Origin: Haemaphysalis longicornis
Lineage: Eukaryota > Arthropoda > Arachnida > Ixodida > Ixodidae
Length of the DNA stretch: 64,000 bases
Assembly (NCBI GenBank): GCA_013339765.2
Contig: JABSTR010001232.1
Span: 310,001-374,000 of the forward strand
Reading direction: 5' to 3'
The notes under the pieces were generated by a model. The model worked only from the letters and a program-made list of their open reading frames with translations, ran no database searches and had not been told where the DNA came from. Below are positions 1 through 10,569 of this stretch, piece by piece (within the stretch, counting starts at the first letter, position 1; each line of letters starts with the position of its first letter). A program made the translations under genes and the position numbers.

Positions 1-1820
1 TGCTGTGTGTGCGTATATTGATAAAGAATTGGCGATTCTTATATAAAACTGCAAATAAACTTATATTTACCGCAAACCAGGCAGAAAACAACTTGCCAAG
101 AAAGTAAAATAAAACCACCCTTGTTAAATCACACAACAACCTTTGCTGGCGGCAAACTTAATTCAGATCTGCAACAAGACCGCATCTGAAATGCGAAAAT
201 CGCGGCGTTCGCAGGCCCCATGTAGACGACAATTCCAGGCATTGCGAACTTCGAAAGTGCGAATGTTCGTTCCAGCGGATTCGCATGCGAAATTCGCTCC
301 ATGTAGAACGGGCTATAGGCAGCGGGATCTTCACGGTTTTCACCTTCCCGCCTTCTTCTACGTCAATGGGAAGGAAGGTCTGTGTTCCCCCGGCCACACG
401 CTGTACGCGGATTGTTTTCTGTACTTGTCTTTCAGGTGTCTGCTTATATGAGCATGGCGGGGGGGGAAGGGGGGGGAGGGGGGCTGGAGAAGAGGGGCTG
501 AACTCATGCGTGAAAAATTTCCGTTCTATTGCGCTGCCTTCGTTCACATCTGGTGATAATGATGACGAGTACGATAATAACGATGCAGATAATTATGGTA
601 CGATGATGATTATGATGATGATAATGGGTGAGCTGGGGTGGGGATTATGATGTGTTTGCTGCAACTTCGCATGGTTACAACCGAAAAGAAGCCGCCCCAT
701 CGCTGTATATACGTTATTCAAGCGCTTGAACAACGTTACCACGCACGCGCATAGCACTGGCAAGAGTTAAACCGTCGAGTGCGCTCCGGTGAGAGCTTGT
801 AGGATTGTTAATTTGCAGAAAATAAAAAACGGCGTGAAATGAACGTAAACTGGAGAAAGTCCGCTTCGTAGTAACAAACGCGGCCTTTTTCTACGCCGTA
901 ATGTTCTAAGTGCGGCTGATGAAACATTTTTCGTTATCCGATCAGAAACAGAAGCTTATTACACTTGCTGCATCTAACTAGATATGCCAGCAGTTCGACA
1001 AAATTCCTTGTTGTTTAGAGGAAAACAAAAACAACATAGCTGCACTGAAGTCCCAGCCTCCAGATCTGACCAACTCCAAAGCCAAGTCGAAAGCGGAGGG
1101 GACGCGCACTTTCTCTCTTGCACGCACTCTTCCACAGAGCCCCCCTCTCCGTTGGTCTCGTTCCCCAGGGCTTTCCAACTCCCGCATATAAGGCCAGACC
1201 CAAGTCCCCGAACGAGGCCATCAAACCCACCTGCTCGCTGCCGCCGAAGACCCGCACAACTTTCCAAGGTAGGAAAGCCGCGCGGCGCATTAATTTCTCC
1301 CTGTCCCCCCCCCTCCGCTGGATGCGTATTGCCCGTTATTGGCGACGCCGCTGTGTGCCGCCCGCGCCCTCGGAAAGCCGAGCGAATCCAGCAGGGCGAC
1401 CGCGGACGCCGAGACCGCACTGCGCCAGCACACCTCCAAGACGAAAATGCCCCATAACGCGTTCCCATCAACCCAGTTCCAGGTCTGTAGACACACGACA
1501 TCACAGTCCTTCGTACCTTGCATACACGTTGTGTTCACAAACCAGCATAGATCAGTGTGACACGTCGAGAGTCCTTAAAGACTGTTATAAAAAGGGAGGA
1601 GCGGTGATTTTCGTCTTCTCGTACTTCCCTTCGTACGTGTACCACGCGAAGAGACGCATGTGAATACCAGTATGCGGGTTCGGAAGTGCACGTGCGGGCT
1701 TTGATCGCCCGCGGCCGCCCATCCTTTAATAACACACGCCATGACACAGCGCGAATGAAGAAAAAAAGCATCAATGTTCGGACGCTACCTGCTTCTGAAT
1801 ATACAATTATGTATTCGTTT
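1..1820. other. No recognisable gene; G-rich tract and GAT-rich patch
   Basis: I see no gene in this stretch. At 459-483 there are three G runs of 8, 8 and 6 bases separated by AA and A, enough guanines for a G-quadruplex on the plus strand. At about 556-627 lies a degenerate GAT-rich patch. A TATA-like CATATAAGG near 1184-1192 sits in a GC-rich stretch but has no supporting exon. The overlapping reading frames of 60-180 codons at 970-1660 occur on both strands and match nothing I know. Confidence 0.5.
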
Positions 1821-1824
1821 TAAT

Positions 1825-1879
<55 letters not shown>

Positions 1880-1945
1880 TTTGTCTTAGAAATATTGTTG
1901 TCCCGGTGCCGGGACATTGCAGGTGGGTACATAAAAACAAACAAA
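1821..1945 (-). mobile_element. 3' end of a CR1-type LINE with ATTT tail
   Basis: Read on the minus strand, a short unique piece is followed by a palindrome (TGTCCCGG-CA-CCGGGACA, about 1897-1914) and then an uninterrupted AAAT tetranucleotide tail (1821-1882). A hairpin followed by a tetranucleotide tail is the usual 3' end of CR1/L2-type LINEs, and the same layout is seen at 47.7 kb here. No coding part remains, so this would be a very short 5'-truncated insertion. A plain microsatellite beside a chance palindrome is the alternative. Confidence 0.4.
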
Positions 1946-2535
1946 AAGAATACAAACGCAAACAACACTGCGCACAATTTACGAATAAGTTTGATGTTGC
2001 GGCACTTTTGTAATGTTCTCGACCATTTGTGATCACTTTATGGGAAAATAGGGAACAGAAAACGGTGCGTAAAAGTGCCTAATAAAGGAAAGGCTGCGAC
2101 ACGGCAAGGGCGGTAGAAGACAGCCGTCTTCCGACCATATTTCTATCGACGCCAACTGTACGGAAGCCAATTTCTCGCGTACATGTCAAAATGTATAAAC
2201 GAGCCTATCATGGACATGGTGAAGGATAGAAGCTATTCTGCTGATTTCCCAAGTTCAAAAAAACCGCCGCTCTTTTCGGAAAATTTCTGGTAATAAATTA
2301 CTCCATCCTACCTTCACTTGCTCTACGCGGCAGCCTGCAACATTTCAACATTGACGATCACTCCCCTATTGACGTCCGATGTAGGACAAATGCCTCTCTC
2401 AGAGACTTTCAAGAAACCTTATATTCCATCCTCTTAAAAACTTATTTTCTACGAATTTTGTTGCCTTGTCTTGCCGTGGAGTTTTAGGGGGGAAGCCCCT
2501 TCGGGGCCGGAGCTGTCGGCGTCTCCTGTCGTCGT
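1946..2535. other. Unassigned intergenic DNA
   Basis: No gene, RNA or repeat recognised. Confidence 0.4.
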
Positions 2536-2539
2536 CGTA

Positions 2540-2835
2540 CATTCGTCTCGCGTAGTCACAGTACTACTAAAACACCGGGAAGCTCGTTTACGCCTCGCGC
2601 TAGAACGTAATTCGTGCTAAAAAAACACCTGGACACTCGTTTACGGGTCGCGATAGAGTATTTTTTGCTTCAAAGACAAGAGACTTTTGGATCAAAAGCT
2701 GTATACCTGCACCCCATAACAGTTTCATCTCCGTTGGCAAGAACGCCAAGGCGTCAAGAATACACTTATACACTCCATGCTTCGCCCCTCCCCAGGTTTC
2801 CCGTTAGTAGAGATGGCCGAAGATTTTTTCACTGG
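2540..2835 (+). repeat. Dispersed non-coding repeat, copy 1
   Basis: This segment aligns by eye with 12541-12768 in the same orientation. Shared blocks include GTAGTCACAGTACT, AAAGCTGTATACCT, CATCTCC, AACGCCAAG and the closing CTTCGCCCC-TACCCAGGTTT-like stretch. Copy 1 carries an extra internal duplication of about 55 bases (2570-2680), in which a TAAAACACC...CTCGTTTACG block occurs twice; copy 2 has it once. There is no coding potential and no clear terminal repeats, so the class is unknown. Confidence 0.6.
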
Positions 2836-3155
2836 CTGACGTCTGATCGTGCAAAACTCGGTCGCCATTGATACTCGGGTGACCCGTTTGGTGCCGATTC
2901 TACGTTTATCATTTGCACGTCTTATTCCAGGTAACCAGAGCATCTTTCAGTATGGTTTGGCAGACAGCTAGTACGACTTCAGAAAACTTAACGGGAGATT
3001 CATTGGCTTTTTAACGGATGCTGGAGCATTTTTTTTTTTAGATTTTCTCTTAATTTGGAATGCTTGCAGAAGATAGCCAACAAGTGCGTGCGGTACATAA
3101 AATAGCGTGTCAGAAAGTGCCCCGGTAGAAAATTCCTCGACCCGAATTCTTAAGG
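2836..3155. other. Unassigned intergenic DNA
   Basis: No gene, RNA or repeat recognised. Confidence 0.4.
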
Positions 3156-3631
3156 AAAAAAAATAGCAGCATCTCCACTCCGTGGATGATGGCGATGTTG
3201 CGGAGTACGGGGACTCGAAATGACATCCAAGTGGCGCCCCGAGTGACATCCGATTTGCGCCCCAATCGTAATTGATTTGAGCCGTGAGTTGCACCCTGAT
3301 TATTCCCTAATGAAACTGCAACTTATGGCTCAAATTGAATTGCACTTGATTTTCGCTTGATGGTGGTGTGCGCACGGATAAACGCGGACGGACATTGGGA
3401 GGTCCTAAGGTACTCCGCGGGAGTAAGCCGTTTGACTGTCGGGTACTAACTCATGGTTGTAGCCCAATGGGTAAGACGACTGACACTAAGTCTGTCTGTT
3501 CTACCAGACCCTGGCTCGAATCTTGCCGGTGCCGCTGCCGGTGCCGCTGCCGGTGTGATTTTTTTGCGATTGTAAATGCTGTGCGCACGGACGCAGACGG
3601 ACATTGTGCGGTCCTAAGGTACTCCGAACCT
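3156..3631 (+). repeat. Composite tRNA-bearing dispersed repeat, copy A
   Basis: A 476-bp non-coding unit that reappears in reverse complement at 56354-56871. Order on this strand: an A-rich start; a conserved block GGAGTACGGGGACTCGA (about 3202-3218); an inverted repeat (TTGAGCCGTGAGTTGCA with TGCAACTTATGGCTCAA, 3276-3336); a module of about 50 bases ending in AGGTACTCCG (3367-3418); a tRNA-like segment; and a second copy of the 50-base module (3580-3627). Both copies diverge from each other just beyond GTACTCCG, which suggests true element ends. The duplicated 3' module makes it look like a heterodimer of two SINE-like units. I do not recognise the family. Confidence 0.7.
3461..3535 (+). 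other. tRNA-like Pol III promoter region inside copy A
   Basis: TAGCCCAATGGGTAAGACG fits a tRNA A box with D-arm, and GGCTCGAATCT about 45 bases later fits a B box. The acceptor ends do not pair, so this is a tRNA-derived promoter or pseudogene and not a functional tRNA. It is followed by about 2.5 units of a 12-base GCCGGTGCCGCT tandem repeat that copy B lacks. Confidence 0.5.
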
Positions 3632-3884
3632 AAAATCGATGCCAAAGCAAAGATATGTGTACATTTTGCCGTTTCTTAATTCTCGCTTCAATCTTAAAGG
3701 CAGCCCGCTTTTCTGGAGACAACGCCGCTTTACAACTTGGAATATATGGGGTTCTTTTTAGCGAGCTCACCATTATACTAGTTTTGCATACGCCGTCTAA
3801 ATCTAGGTCGGCGTGCTTTGCTCAAGATGTATCAAGCAGCCGCTTGTTTTCAATGATTTAACGATCGCGCAATCCCTTAACCCG

Positions 3885-4430
3885 TCGAGCTTGGCCCAAA
3901 GTTTTGCGCAGCGCATCGGCGCGGAGAACACTGCTCGGCCTTGACTGCTCTTCACCCTCCGTCTGCTCCCGGCGCTCACTTATCCGGCAGCATTCCTCGT
4001 TTATTTACCGAAGCCTAAGCGGCAGCTCGGCGCGCGGCAGCGTGTCGGCAGTCGGAGCCTCAACTGGGTTAGTTGGCGGCCGCTGCTTTCACGCGCACCA
4101 GCTAGCCGCGTGCCGTCCTCTTAAATCATCCGTAGCGGCCACGCATCGCCACATTCCCTTTTTTCGCCGGCGGCGCCCAGTGTTTACAAAACTTTCCGTT
4201 CGCGCGGCACCGGACGACTCCATTGTTTGGGCTCCGTGAATGCGCAGCCAGCGCCTTCTGTTCCCTGCCGACGCAGCGCCCGTGAAAGCTGGCAGCGAAG
4301 AAAAGCGCTTTGTGGCCTCCGTCTTCCGTTTTCTGCAACGCTCGGAGCACGAACGACTGGGTGTATGCTCAGAGCAGAAAGAAGCAAAAGTGTCTGCCGC
4401 GGGGGCAGTTTGTGAGCGAGAAGGTAAACG
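3885..4430 (+). promoter_or_regulatory. CpG-rich segment, possible promoter and first exon
   Basis: This stretch is visibly richer in G, C and CpG than its neighbours. On the plus strand it ends with GCGAGAAGGTAAACG (about 4415-4429), a fair 5' splice donor with GT at 4424-4425. A frame opens at 4240 (138 codons, to 4656) but passes through that donor and resembles no known protein. A CpG-rich 5' exon of a host gene is possible. A GC-rich repeat is equally possible. Confidence 0.25.
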
Positions 4431-5364
4431 CACGAAGGCTGTGATTTACTGTCCGGGTTCGCGTTACGCTTATTCCTCGTGTGTCTCTTCGGAAAGTTCT
4501 CGTTCTGGTTTTCCTGTGGTTTGGGACCACAAAGAAGGCAGTGAGCTTGTCTGTGTGCTTGGTGGATACCATTGCGTTTCTTTGACTTTCACTAAGAAAA
4601 GCTACGCAAGGAACCGGAAAGGGTTCGCCAGAAAAAGAAACCGGCCTGGAAGATAAGTGTCCTGCTATTTCACGACCGTCTTCGTACTACCCGTGTTTTC
4701 GCGGTTTGTTCTCTTTCTTTGTTTTCTTCTGCGGTGCGGCGATCTGTAGCCAAGGGTTCAGTGCATTAGTGTTCTCCAAGTAGACAAAATCAACTACAGC
4801 AAAGCAAGCTTTGTCGCGAATGTTTTGCTGAAACTGCCCCTTACTTATGCTTTATCATCCCTGTCACGCGAAATATTTTATAGCAGTTGGCTGCTAAGGC
4901 GACTTTTTTCGACTCGCTGAGCTTGCTTTCCGTGTCATATAGGGAGTTTCACTTGTAAAATTTGGGGGGTTCAACCCGTACCCGACAATCACCTTCGGCT
5001 GGTAGAATGGGTCCGCCTGCAGCGACCGCCCACGGATCGGAGTAGGAATACCTGTTAGTGTCATACGTCCAAAAATCACCTACTTGCTGGTGCAAACAAA
5101 GTTTGTTCCTGCTTCCCCTGGGAAGCTCTCGTCTGCCGTCAGTACGCCGACTTTTACGGTAGAGAAACGAACAGCCCTACGTTTGCGTGCTAGGATAACA
5201 CACTAGACTTTCCAAGTTTCAGTAGGTGACCAAGAAGCCACAGTCCTTACCATTACCGAATGACGAATCTAGTAAATACGGATAGAAGCTCTAACAATAG
5301 GTGTGATGTGTAGTTTATACAGCTTCGCTGGTCACCCACCAGCCACTGTGGAACGACTGCTAAT
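4431..5364. other. Unassigned intergenic DNA
   Basis: No gene recognised. Around 4940-4985 there is a short GGGGGGTTCAACCC motif of the kind seen in dispersed repeats. Confidence 0.35.
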
Positions 5365-5445
5365 TTTAGCACGAAAGTGTTTATGCCGGGGTCCGCGAAG
5401 ATCTAACTGGCATCATATCCGTCACGGAAATGACATCGCCAGAAA
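5365..5445 (-). repeat. MITE-like repeat fragment, minus orientation
   Basis: In reverse complement this matches the segments at 27359-27434 and 27556-27632. It shares the terminal CACGAAAGTG and the core TCATATCCGTCACGGAAATGAC. Only the terminal 80 bases or so are present. It lies directly upstream of the LINE that begins near 5420-5456. Confidence 0.55.
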
Positions 5446-6905
5446 AACTTCTATTAACGCGGCTGTGCCGGGATTCGAGCCACGAAAGCAACACAGCTCC
5501 GTATCCTGGGCCTGCATATGCACCAGGCTGGTACCGCTACAGCATAGCTGAAAGCAGTGAGGCAAACGGTGGCAAATACCATTCGCCTAATCCCCCGCAT
5601 TGCACCAAAACCGGGTGGTTCAAGAACTGACGTCACTCGGAGGCTGGCGTGCGCTGTGCCCCAAATGCGATTGGTTTATGAAGCCCAGTTTCAGCGTCTA
5701 ACTGCATCCCAACATGCTAAACTGGAAGCTATTAATAGAGAAGCCCTGCGAGCCATCACCGGTCTCCCTCGCATCACCCCGATACCGGTCCTCCACGAAC
5801 AAGCTCAGCTCAACACAATTTACGAGCTCATAAATCAACGCGGAGCTGTGCGACTGTCAAAGTATGCATGTCTGCAGAACGGCCATGCACTGTACGACCA
5901 CTTCAACCCGGCCACCTTGGCTCCCCCAGGAAAGTCAGGATGAGCTTCCACCCTGGTGTCATACCATTATAACCTCCAACAAGACAAGCCATCTGCAGAG
6001 AATGTGGACCAAGGAGGGTAAAGTACAGCTCTCTCCCCTCCCAAATAACCCGGGACCAGACGATCAATGCCTCCTCTCCACCGACACTTCATGCACAGGA
6101 ACGCATGGAGTCACAGCGTTGACCATCTCCACCCATCCCAGCATCGAAGGCCGTATTCTCTACGCCTCTGCCACATTCACCCCAATCCTGCTGGAATGCA
6201 GCCGCTTCCAGTGAAGCCTTGACAACCATCAATCTTTGCACCGACTCTACGCAAGTGATCCACTATCTGAAACAGGTTGCGCAGACCCCCATCATCTGCC
6301 AACGTATCCACCAGCTCCACAGCAAAATGAAATCCAAGGTGATTGTGTCATGGGTACCTGGTCACACCAGTATTGTAGGAAATGAACGGGCTGACTTCCT
6401 GTCACACAACTGCCCGGTCCCATCATCCCCCGCCCAGCTCCCAAGTGACCCATGGGCCACAAGAATGGCTGCAAAGGAGGATCTTCGACGCCGAACGCGT
6501 GCTCTCATACCTCCATGTTCGGTTCTCCTCCCCCTCAACCTTACCAGGATGGAGGAGGTTGTACTACGAAGAATCTGACTGGGCGTGGCTCTTACTCCTG
6601 CTCGCACGAGTGGATGGAACAGGGATTACTGAGGGCATGTGAAATGTGCAACCTGCTCCGATGAAACGGTTCCGGGAGACCTTCATCGCCGAATATGGAC
6701 ATGCCCTGGAACTAAGGACATTCGAAGAAAATGTTTGATGGCAGCAGGCATAAATTTGCGTCAAGACACGCATTACCATCGATGGCTCAATGTTCCTGCC
6801 TACCGTTCCTTGCTGGACTATATCAGCAAGGCCAACCTAGTTTCCTGTATATAGATCGAACCCACTTAGTGTTTACTAAGCCATGAGGCTATTAAATAAA
6901 CGAAA
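5420..6905 (+). mobile_element. Degenerate RNase-H LINE (I/R1-like), 5' truncated
   Basis: Remnant of the second open reading frame of a non-LTR retrotransposon. The frame at 5557-5943 holds the region after the reverse transcriptase catalytic core, with the stretch RLVYEAQFQRL...NREALRAITGLPRITPIPVL that is typical of RNase-H LINEs. RNase H follows in broken frames: STDTS (about 6078), CTDSTQVI (6238-6261) and SWVPGHTSIVGNERADF (about 6349-6399), keeping the catalytic H and D. The end (6639-6854) has a Cys/His cluster (CEMCNLL...HRRIWTCPG) like the terminal zinc knuckle of this group. Several frameshifts make it inactive. The 3' end is an A-rich TTAAATAAACGAAAAACAA near 6890-6910. Polymerase motifs A-C are absent, as in a 5'-truncated insertion. 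Confidence 0.85.
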
Positions 6906-9750
6906 AACAACAACTCTTTCGCCGCAACGGCAGGTACGAAACACGCTTCCGACTGCGCTACGGACACACGAGTGAATAGGACGACAAACACGCCTGATAT
7001 CCTTTCTTTCAGATGGTGCTGTCATTTAGGAGAGGCGAAGCGAAGTAGTGCATCATGATACTATGAGCGCCGACAGTTGGCGCCTCGATACCGGCGCCTA
7101 CGTGTACGGGGGACGCGCAGCGTAAGTTGCGGAGAAGCCGACTTGCGGATGTCGCGCTCCTAACACGGTCTGCTGCTCCTTTCGCTGCAGCGGACCGTGT
7201 GTTCACCAAACGATTCGCTGACAACTCGTTTGGTTTCGTTTGCACGGACGGTTTGCGAGCGCCTGTGGTTTCCGTCGGATTTACACAATGCTCTGGCACG
7301 TGCAATCCAGTGTCTAACGTTGATGCGTATAACGGTGCCATACCGACAAAATATAAACAGTGATGCGCGAGTTCATATTGATGCTCAATAAACATTAAAC
7401 TGCTCCTGTGACGGCACGTTTAACTTTCGTGTTTTACCGGTTCCTATGGAAGAAGGAACAACCACATGTTTTATTGTTGTTTCTAAAGCTACCTTTTATG
7501 ACTTGTGGCTATTATTTGTCTTTACGTGATTTTCATGTTTCGCACTGTATTTTCTCTCCGTTACGTATAAGCCTTAAATTCCAGAGTCCATATTTAAATG
7601 TTCTGAGCGGCGAGAAAGTATTTCCGAGTAGCTGGCCACCAACCGTCCACTTGTCTACCTCAGAGCATTTTCTCACAAACTCGAATTCTGTGCTCGTTTA
7701 ATAATCGTAAAGGAATAACAAGCGCATGCCACACGGGTATTTAAACAAGAACTAAGGTTGACCTTATTTCGACTTCTAATGCTTCAAAGCACGAAGTGAG
7801 CACGTGGCATAAAACGCGCAGCGTAGTGTGAAGGGCTCGGGAGTATTTTAGGATGCATAGATTTGCAGAACCTGCCGGAAACAGTCTCTACAAAATGATG
7901 TTTTTTATTTGTGCGCTCGCAAGAAAAACATCCATTGCGTCCTAAAACGAAACCATGGGCCTAATTTTAATTAGCAGAACATCATATCTGCAAGGCCATC
8001 TTAACATGTGCTGGACTGTAGCATGCGTCACGAGACAAGTTTCGTACTTGGCTGAGCGTGTACCTTTAGAAAGATCCCGGCGGTCATTTACAGGCTACAT
8101 GCTTTTTTTGCGTAGCATTTTGACTCCTGGTTCTTTCGCTTTTGTCACTGCTTTAAGCAGGTGCTGGGACGTTAATAGTTATTATCCTGACTGCTACGTT
8201 CTTGTTCAGAGTGGCCGGTATCTGCTCAATGCGAACTACAGACGTCGGAGAGATTACGGCGGTCTACTGCAGAGAAATAGGAGTAAAGATAAAACTGGGG
8301 CGCCATTTTTCTGCGTAACCCCTAAATGCGGTGATGCTTCATAGTGCATACCATTCGTTTGAAGGTGTTCGGGAAACGTGTGACTGATGCTATCTTTTGT
8401 TGGAATAAAAAAAAATAGAGCGACGGACACGACGGAGGAAGAAAGAGGGGAACACTTATGCTGATTGGGCGCTGTTGTTTTCATTCCCACAAGTATGTAC
8501 GAATATGCTTTATTTTTAACACTCTTACCCTCAATTTTAGCCATTGTGCCGACGAGACTTCAATGTCAGCCGGTGTTTTTGAACCTGTTTTGAAGCATTT
8601 CGTGGAGTCATGATCGAACGAAACCCGAAGGGCTACTTTATCAAGAGTTAAAAACAAAGCCACCCAAAAAGTGAATCCTGTACTTATTCAGGTTCGCACC
8701 AATGTGATTTTGCTTGCGATTGGGCTACCAACCTGCCTACTTCCGAAGTTTATTAGAATTCTTTAATCATTTTTCTCGGTCGCTTAAAATTCAATGGTTC
8801 TAAGACGAGGATCATCAAGAGCATCTCGAAAACTCTTCCCCCCATTTGTTCCTCCTCTTTGCCAAACGTTGCTTTGTATGAAAAAAAAAAAAACTGGTGA
8901 ACCTTGCACTAAGTCTCGCAAGGCTTCAACCATAGCAAAGCTGGAGGATTTCTTTCTGTGCAAGTACTGACGGTCGAACCACCAGGCATTGCATTATGTG
9001 TGAAATTGTTTATTTACATCTCCCGCCGTCGCTTTTCACTGTGGTAGTGGCAGACATCGTCATATTCATCTGTATCGTCGTCTTCCTCATGCATGACGCG
9101 CGGGCCCGGATCGTTTTTTCCGCCAACGGCAAGCGGCTTCGCGAACTAGGCGTCTGTAGCGCCAGCTGTGTTGTGCTCCTCGTTTGAGGTGCGGACGCAC
9201 GCAAACTGTTTTCTTGGTATTTTTTGCGAGCGCCATGCACAAGCCTGGACTACGCCGGGCGCTTCTTGTAAAACGCGTGCTCACGGGCGCGATAAAGGGC
9301 TGGCGTAACTATACGCACTATTTTGATGACGCCGCACTTCGCACACATTACGGCCAGCAACAACAGCTTCGCTGTTAGAAGGTCGCATCGCTGCATGACT
9401 TGTACGGAGCACATTAATTAAAGTTGGGTTTTCGCACAACACGCAAGCTATGCAGAAAACGTCAGACCGACACAAGACTGCATTGAGATTTGGTGACTTA
9501 TTGCTGCAAAAGAAAATAGTTCGAGAGTATGACACGCATCAGCATAAACGTCAGACACAAAAGGCGGGCATTTAATTAGTATTAGGGCGACTTTAGCTAA
9601 AAGCGCAACTTGTTTTAACATTTGAACACGAATTTTCATTGTTTGTCATCGGTTTCCCCATCTCTTTTGCCAGCCCCGGCACACACATGGTTTAGAAATG
9701 CCTGAGAACGAGTGTTTTGAGTAACGAAGACGAAAAAAGACCAGCATTAA
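6906..9750. other. Unassigned intergenic DNA
   Basis: No gene recognised over this long stretch. A GC-richer patch at about 7040-7400, with a 128-codon frame on the minus strand, ends near AATAAACATTAAACTG (7387). It could be an unknown repeat, but I have no homology to support a call. Confidence 0.4.
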
Positions 9751-9804
9751 CGTGCTGCTTTGCTTGTTTTTCCTAATAATGCTCCCTTTTACCAAAATTG
9801 TCAG

Positions 9805-10002
9805 GTGGACGGGACAGCTACGTCATCCTGGTATGTCAGTTCCTTCAGGCACTACAGATACTACGCCCGAGAAACAAACAAAAAGAAATCTATTACAAGA
9901 ACATACAACACAAAGGGTGCAGCTGGTGCTGCCGAAGAGATGGAGTGCGACGCCACTGACAAGGCTGAAAGCGCCGGACAGGGTTCCATCTCGGCGCATT
10001 AG
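9805..10002 (+). CDS. Candidate 3'-terminal exon of an unidentified host gene
   Basis: A pyrimidine-rich tract (9765-9800, including TTTTTCCTAATAATGCTCCCTTTTACC) is followed by TTGTCAG at 9798-9804, a good 3' splice acceptor. From 9805 the frame reads VDGTATSSWYVSSFRHYRYY, continues with a basic stretch (RETNKKKSITRTYN), then an acidic stretch, and stops with TAG at 10000-10002, giving 65 codons in phase 0. Codon choice and composition look more like coding sequence than the surrounding repeats. I do not recognise the protein. The basic then acidic tail would suit the cytoplasmic C-terminus of a membrane protein, but that is a guess. No upstream exon was found. Confidence 0.3.
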   Translation: MDGTATSSWYVSSFRHYRYYARETNKKKSITRTYNTKGAAGAAEEMECDATDKAESAGQGSISAH

Positions 10003-10565
10003 GGGCAGCGTCTAGTTTCATTGTCGTCTGTTCGGAGCAAACGGGTCGTGTGCTACAACGCGCGTGTCGCAGCAATGGCCCCTCTCCGAAGCCCGCCGAA
10101 ATGAAGCGTGGAGCTGCGTTATATAGAAAGCCTGCAGGACCGAGGAAGCTCATAAGCGCACACAACCTGATAGGGGCTGATGGAGCTGCCAGCGGCCGTA
10201 AGTGTTCCCCGTCCGGGCACAAAGGAGGGAAAGGCGGCGACCGACCAGCCATTCAGGAGGCCTCCCATGCAGCGACACACCACACAGTGATGGAGGCGAG
10301 ATGGGTGTGGAGGGGATATCGACGCCCAAGCGTCTCTGCTCTACTAAGAACAGCGACCATCATCTCGCCGCCTCACTCTTACCAAAACAGTTTTCGCTGG
10401 CTTGCCCGCCTACTGGGCTCCCAATTTGAAACGAAAAATAGTATGGTCCAATCACAAGTACACGTTTTGCTATTTTTATTCATTTACGTGAGCCTGTGAA
10501 GGAGATCCAACAGTGAGGAAAGGTTATTGCTGTAACAAAGATCTCCCAACAGTATTACGGCGATG
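10003..10565. other. GC-rich unassigned DNA
   Basis: Follows the candidate exon. A 149-codon frame (10050-10499) spans the GC-rich part but matches nothing recognisable and overlaps an opposite-strand frame, so I do not call it. Confidence 0.35.
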
Positions 10566-10569
10566 TTGA

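Noticed and set aside
984..1663. Several 150-180-codon frames on both strands
   Set aside because: Open frames on both strands over GC-rich DNA with low stop density; no domain or consistent codon signal.
3461..3535. Functional tRNA gene
   Set aside because: A and B boxes are present, but there is no acceptor pairing and it sits inside a dispersed repeat.
5557..6854. Host gene with RNase H domain
   Set aside because: The polymerase-linked residues before it, the Cys-His end and the frameshifts identify a LINE relic.
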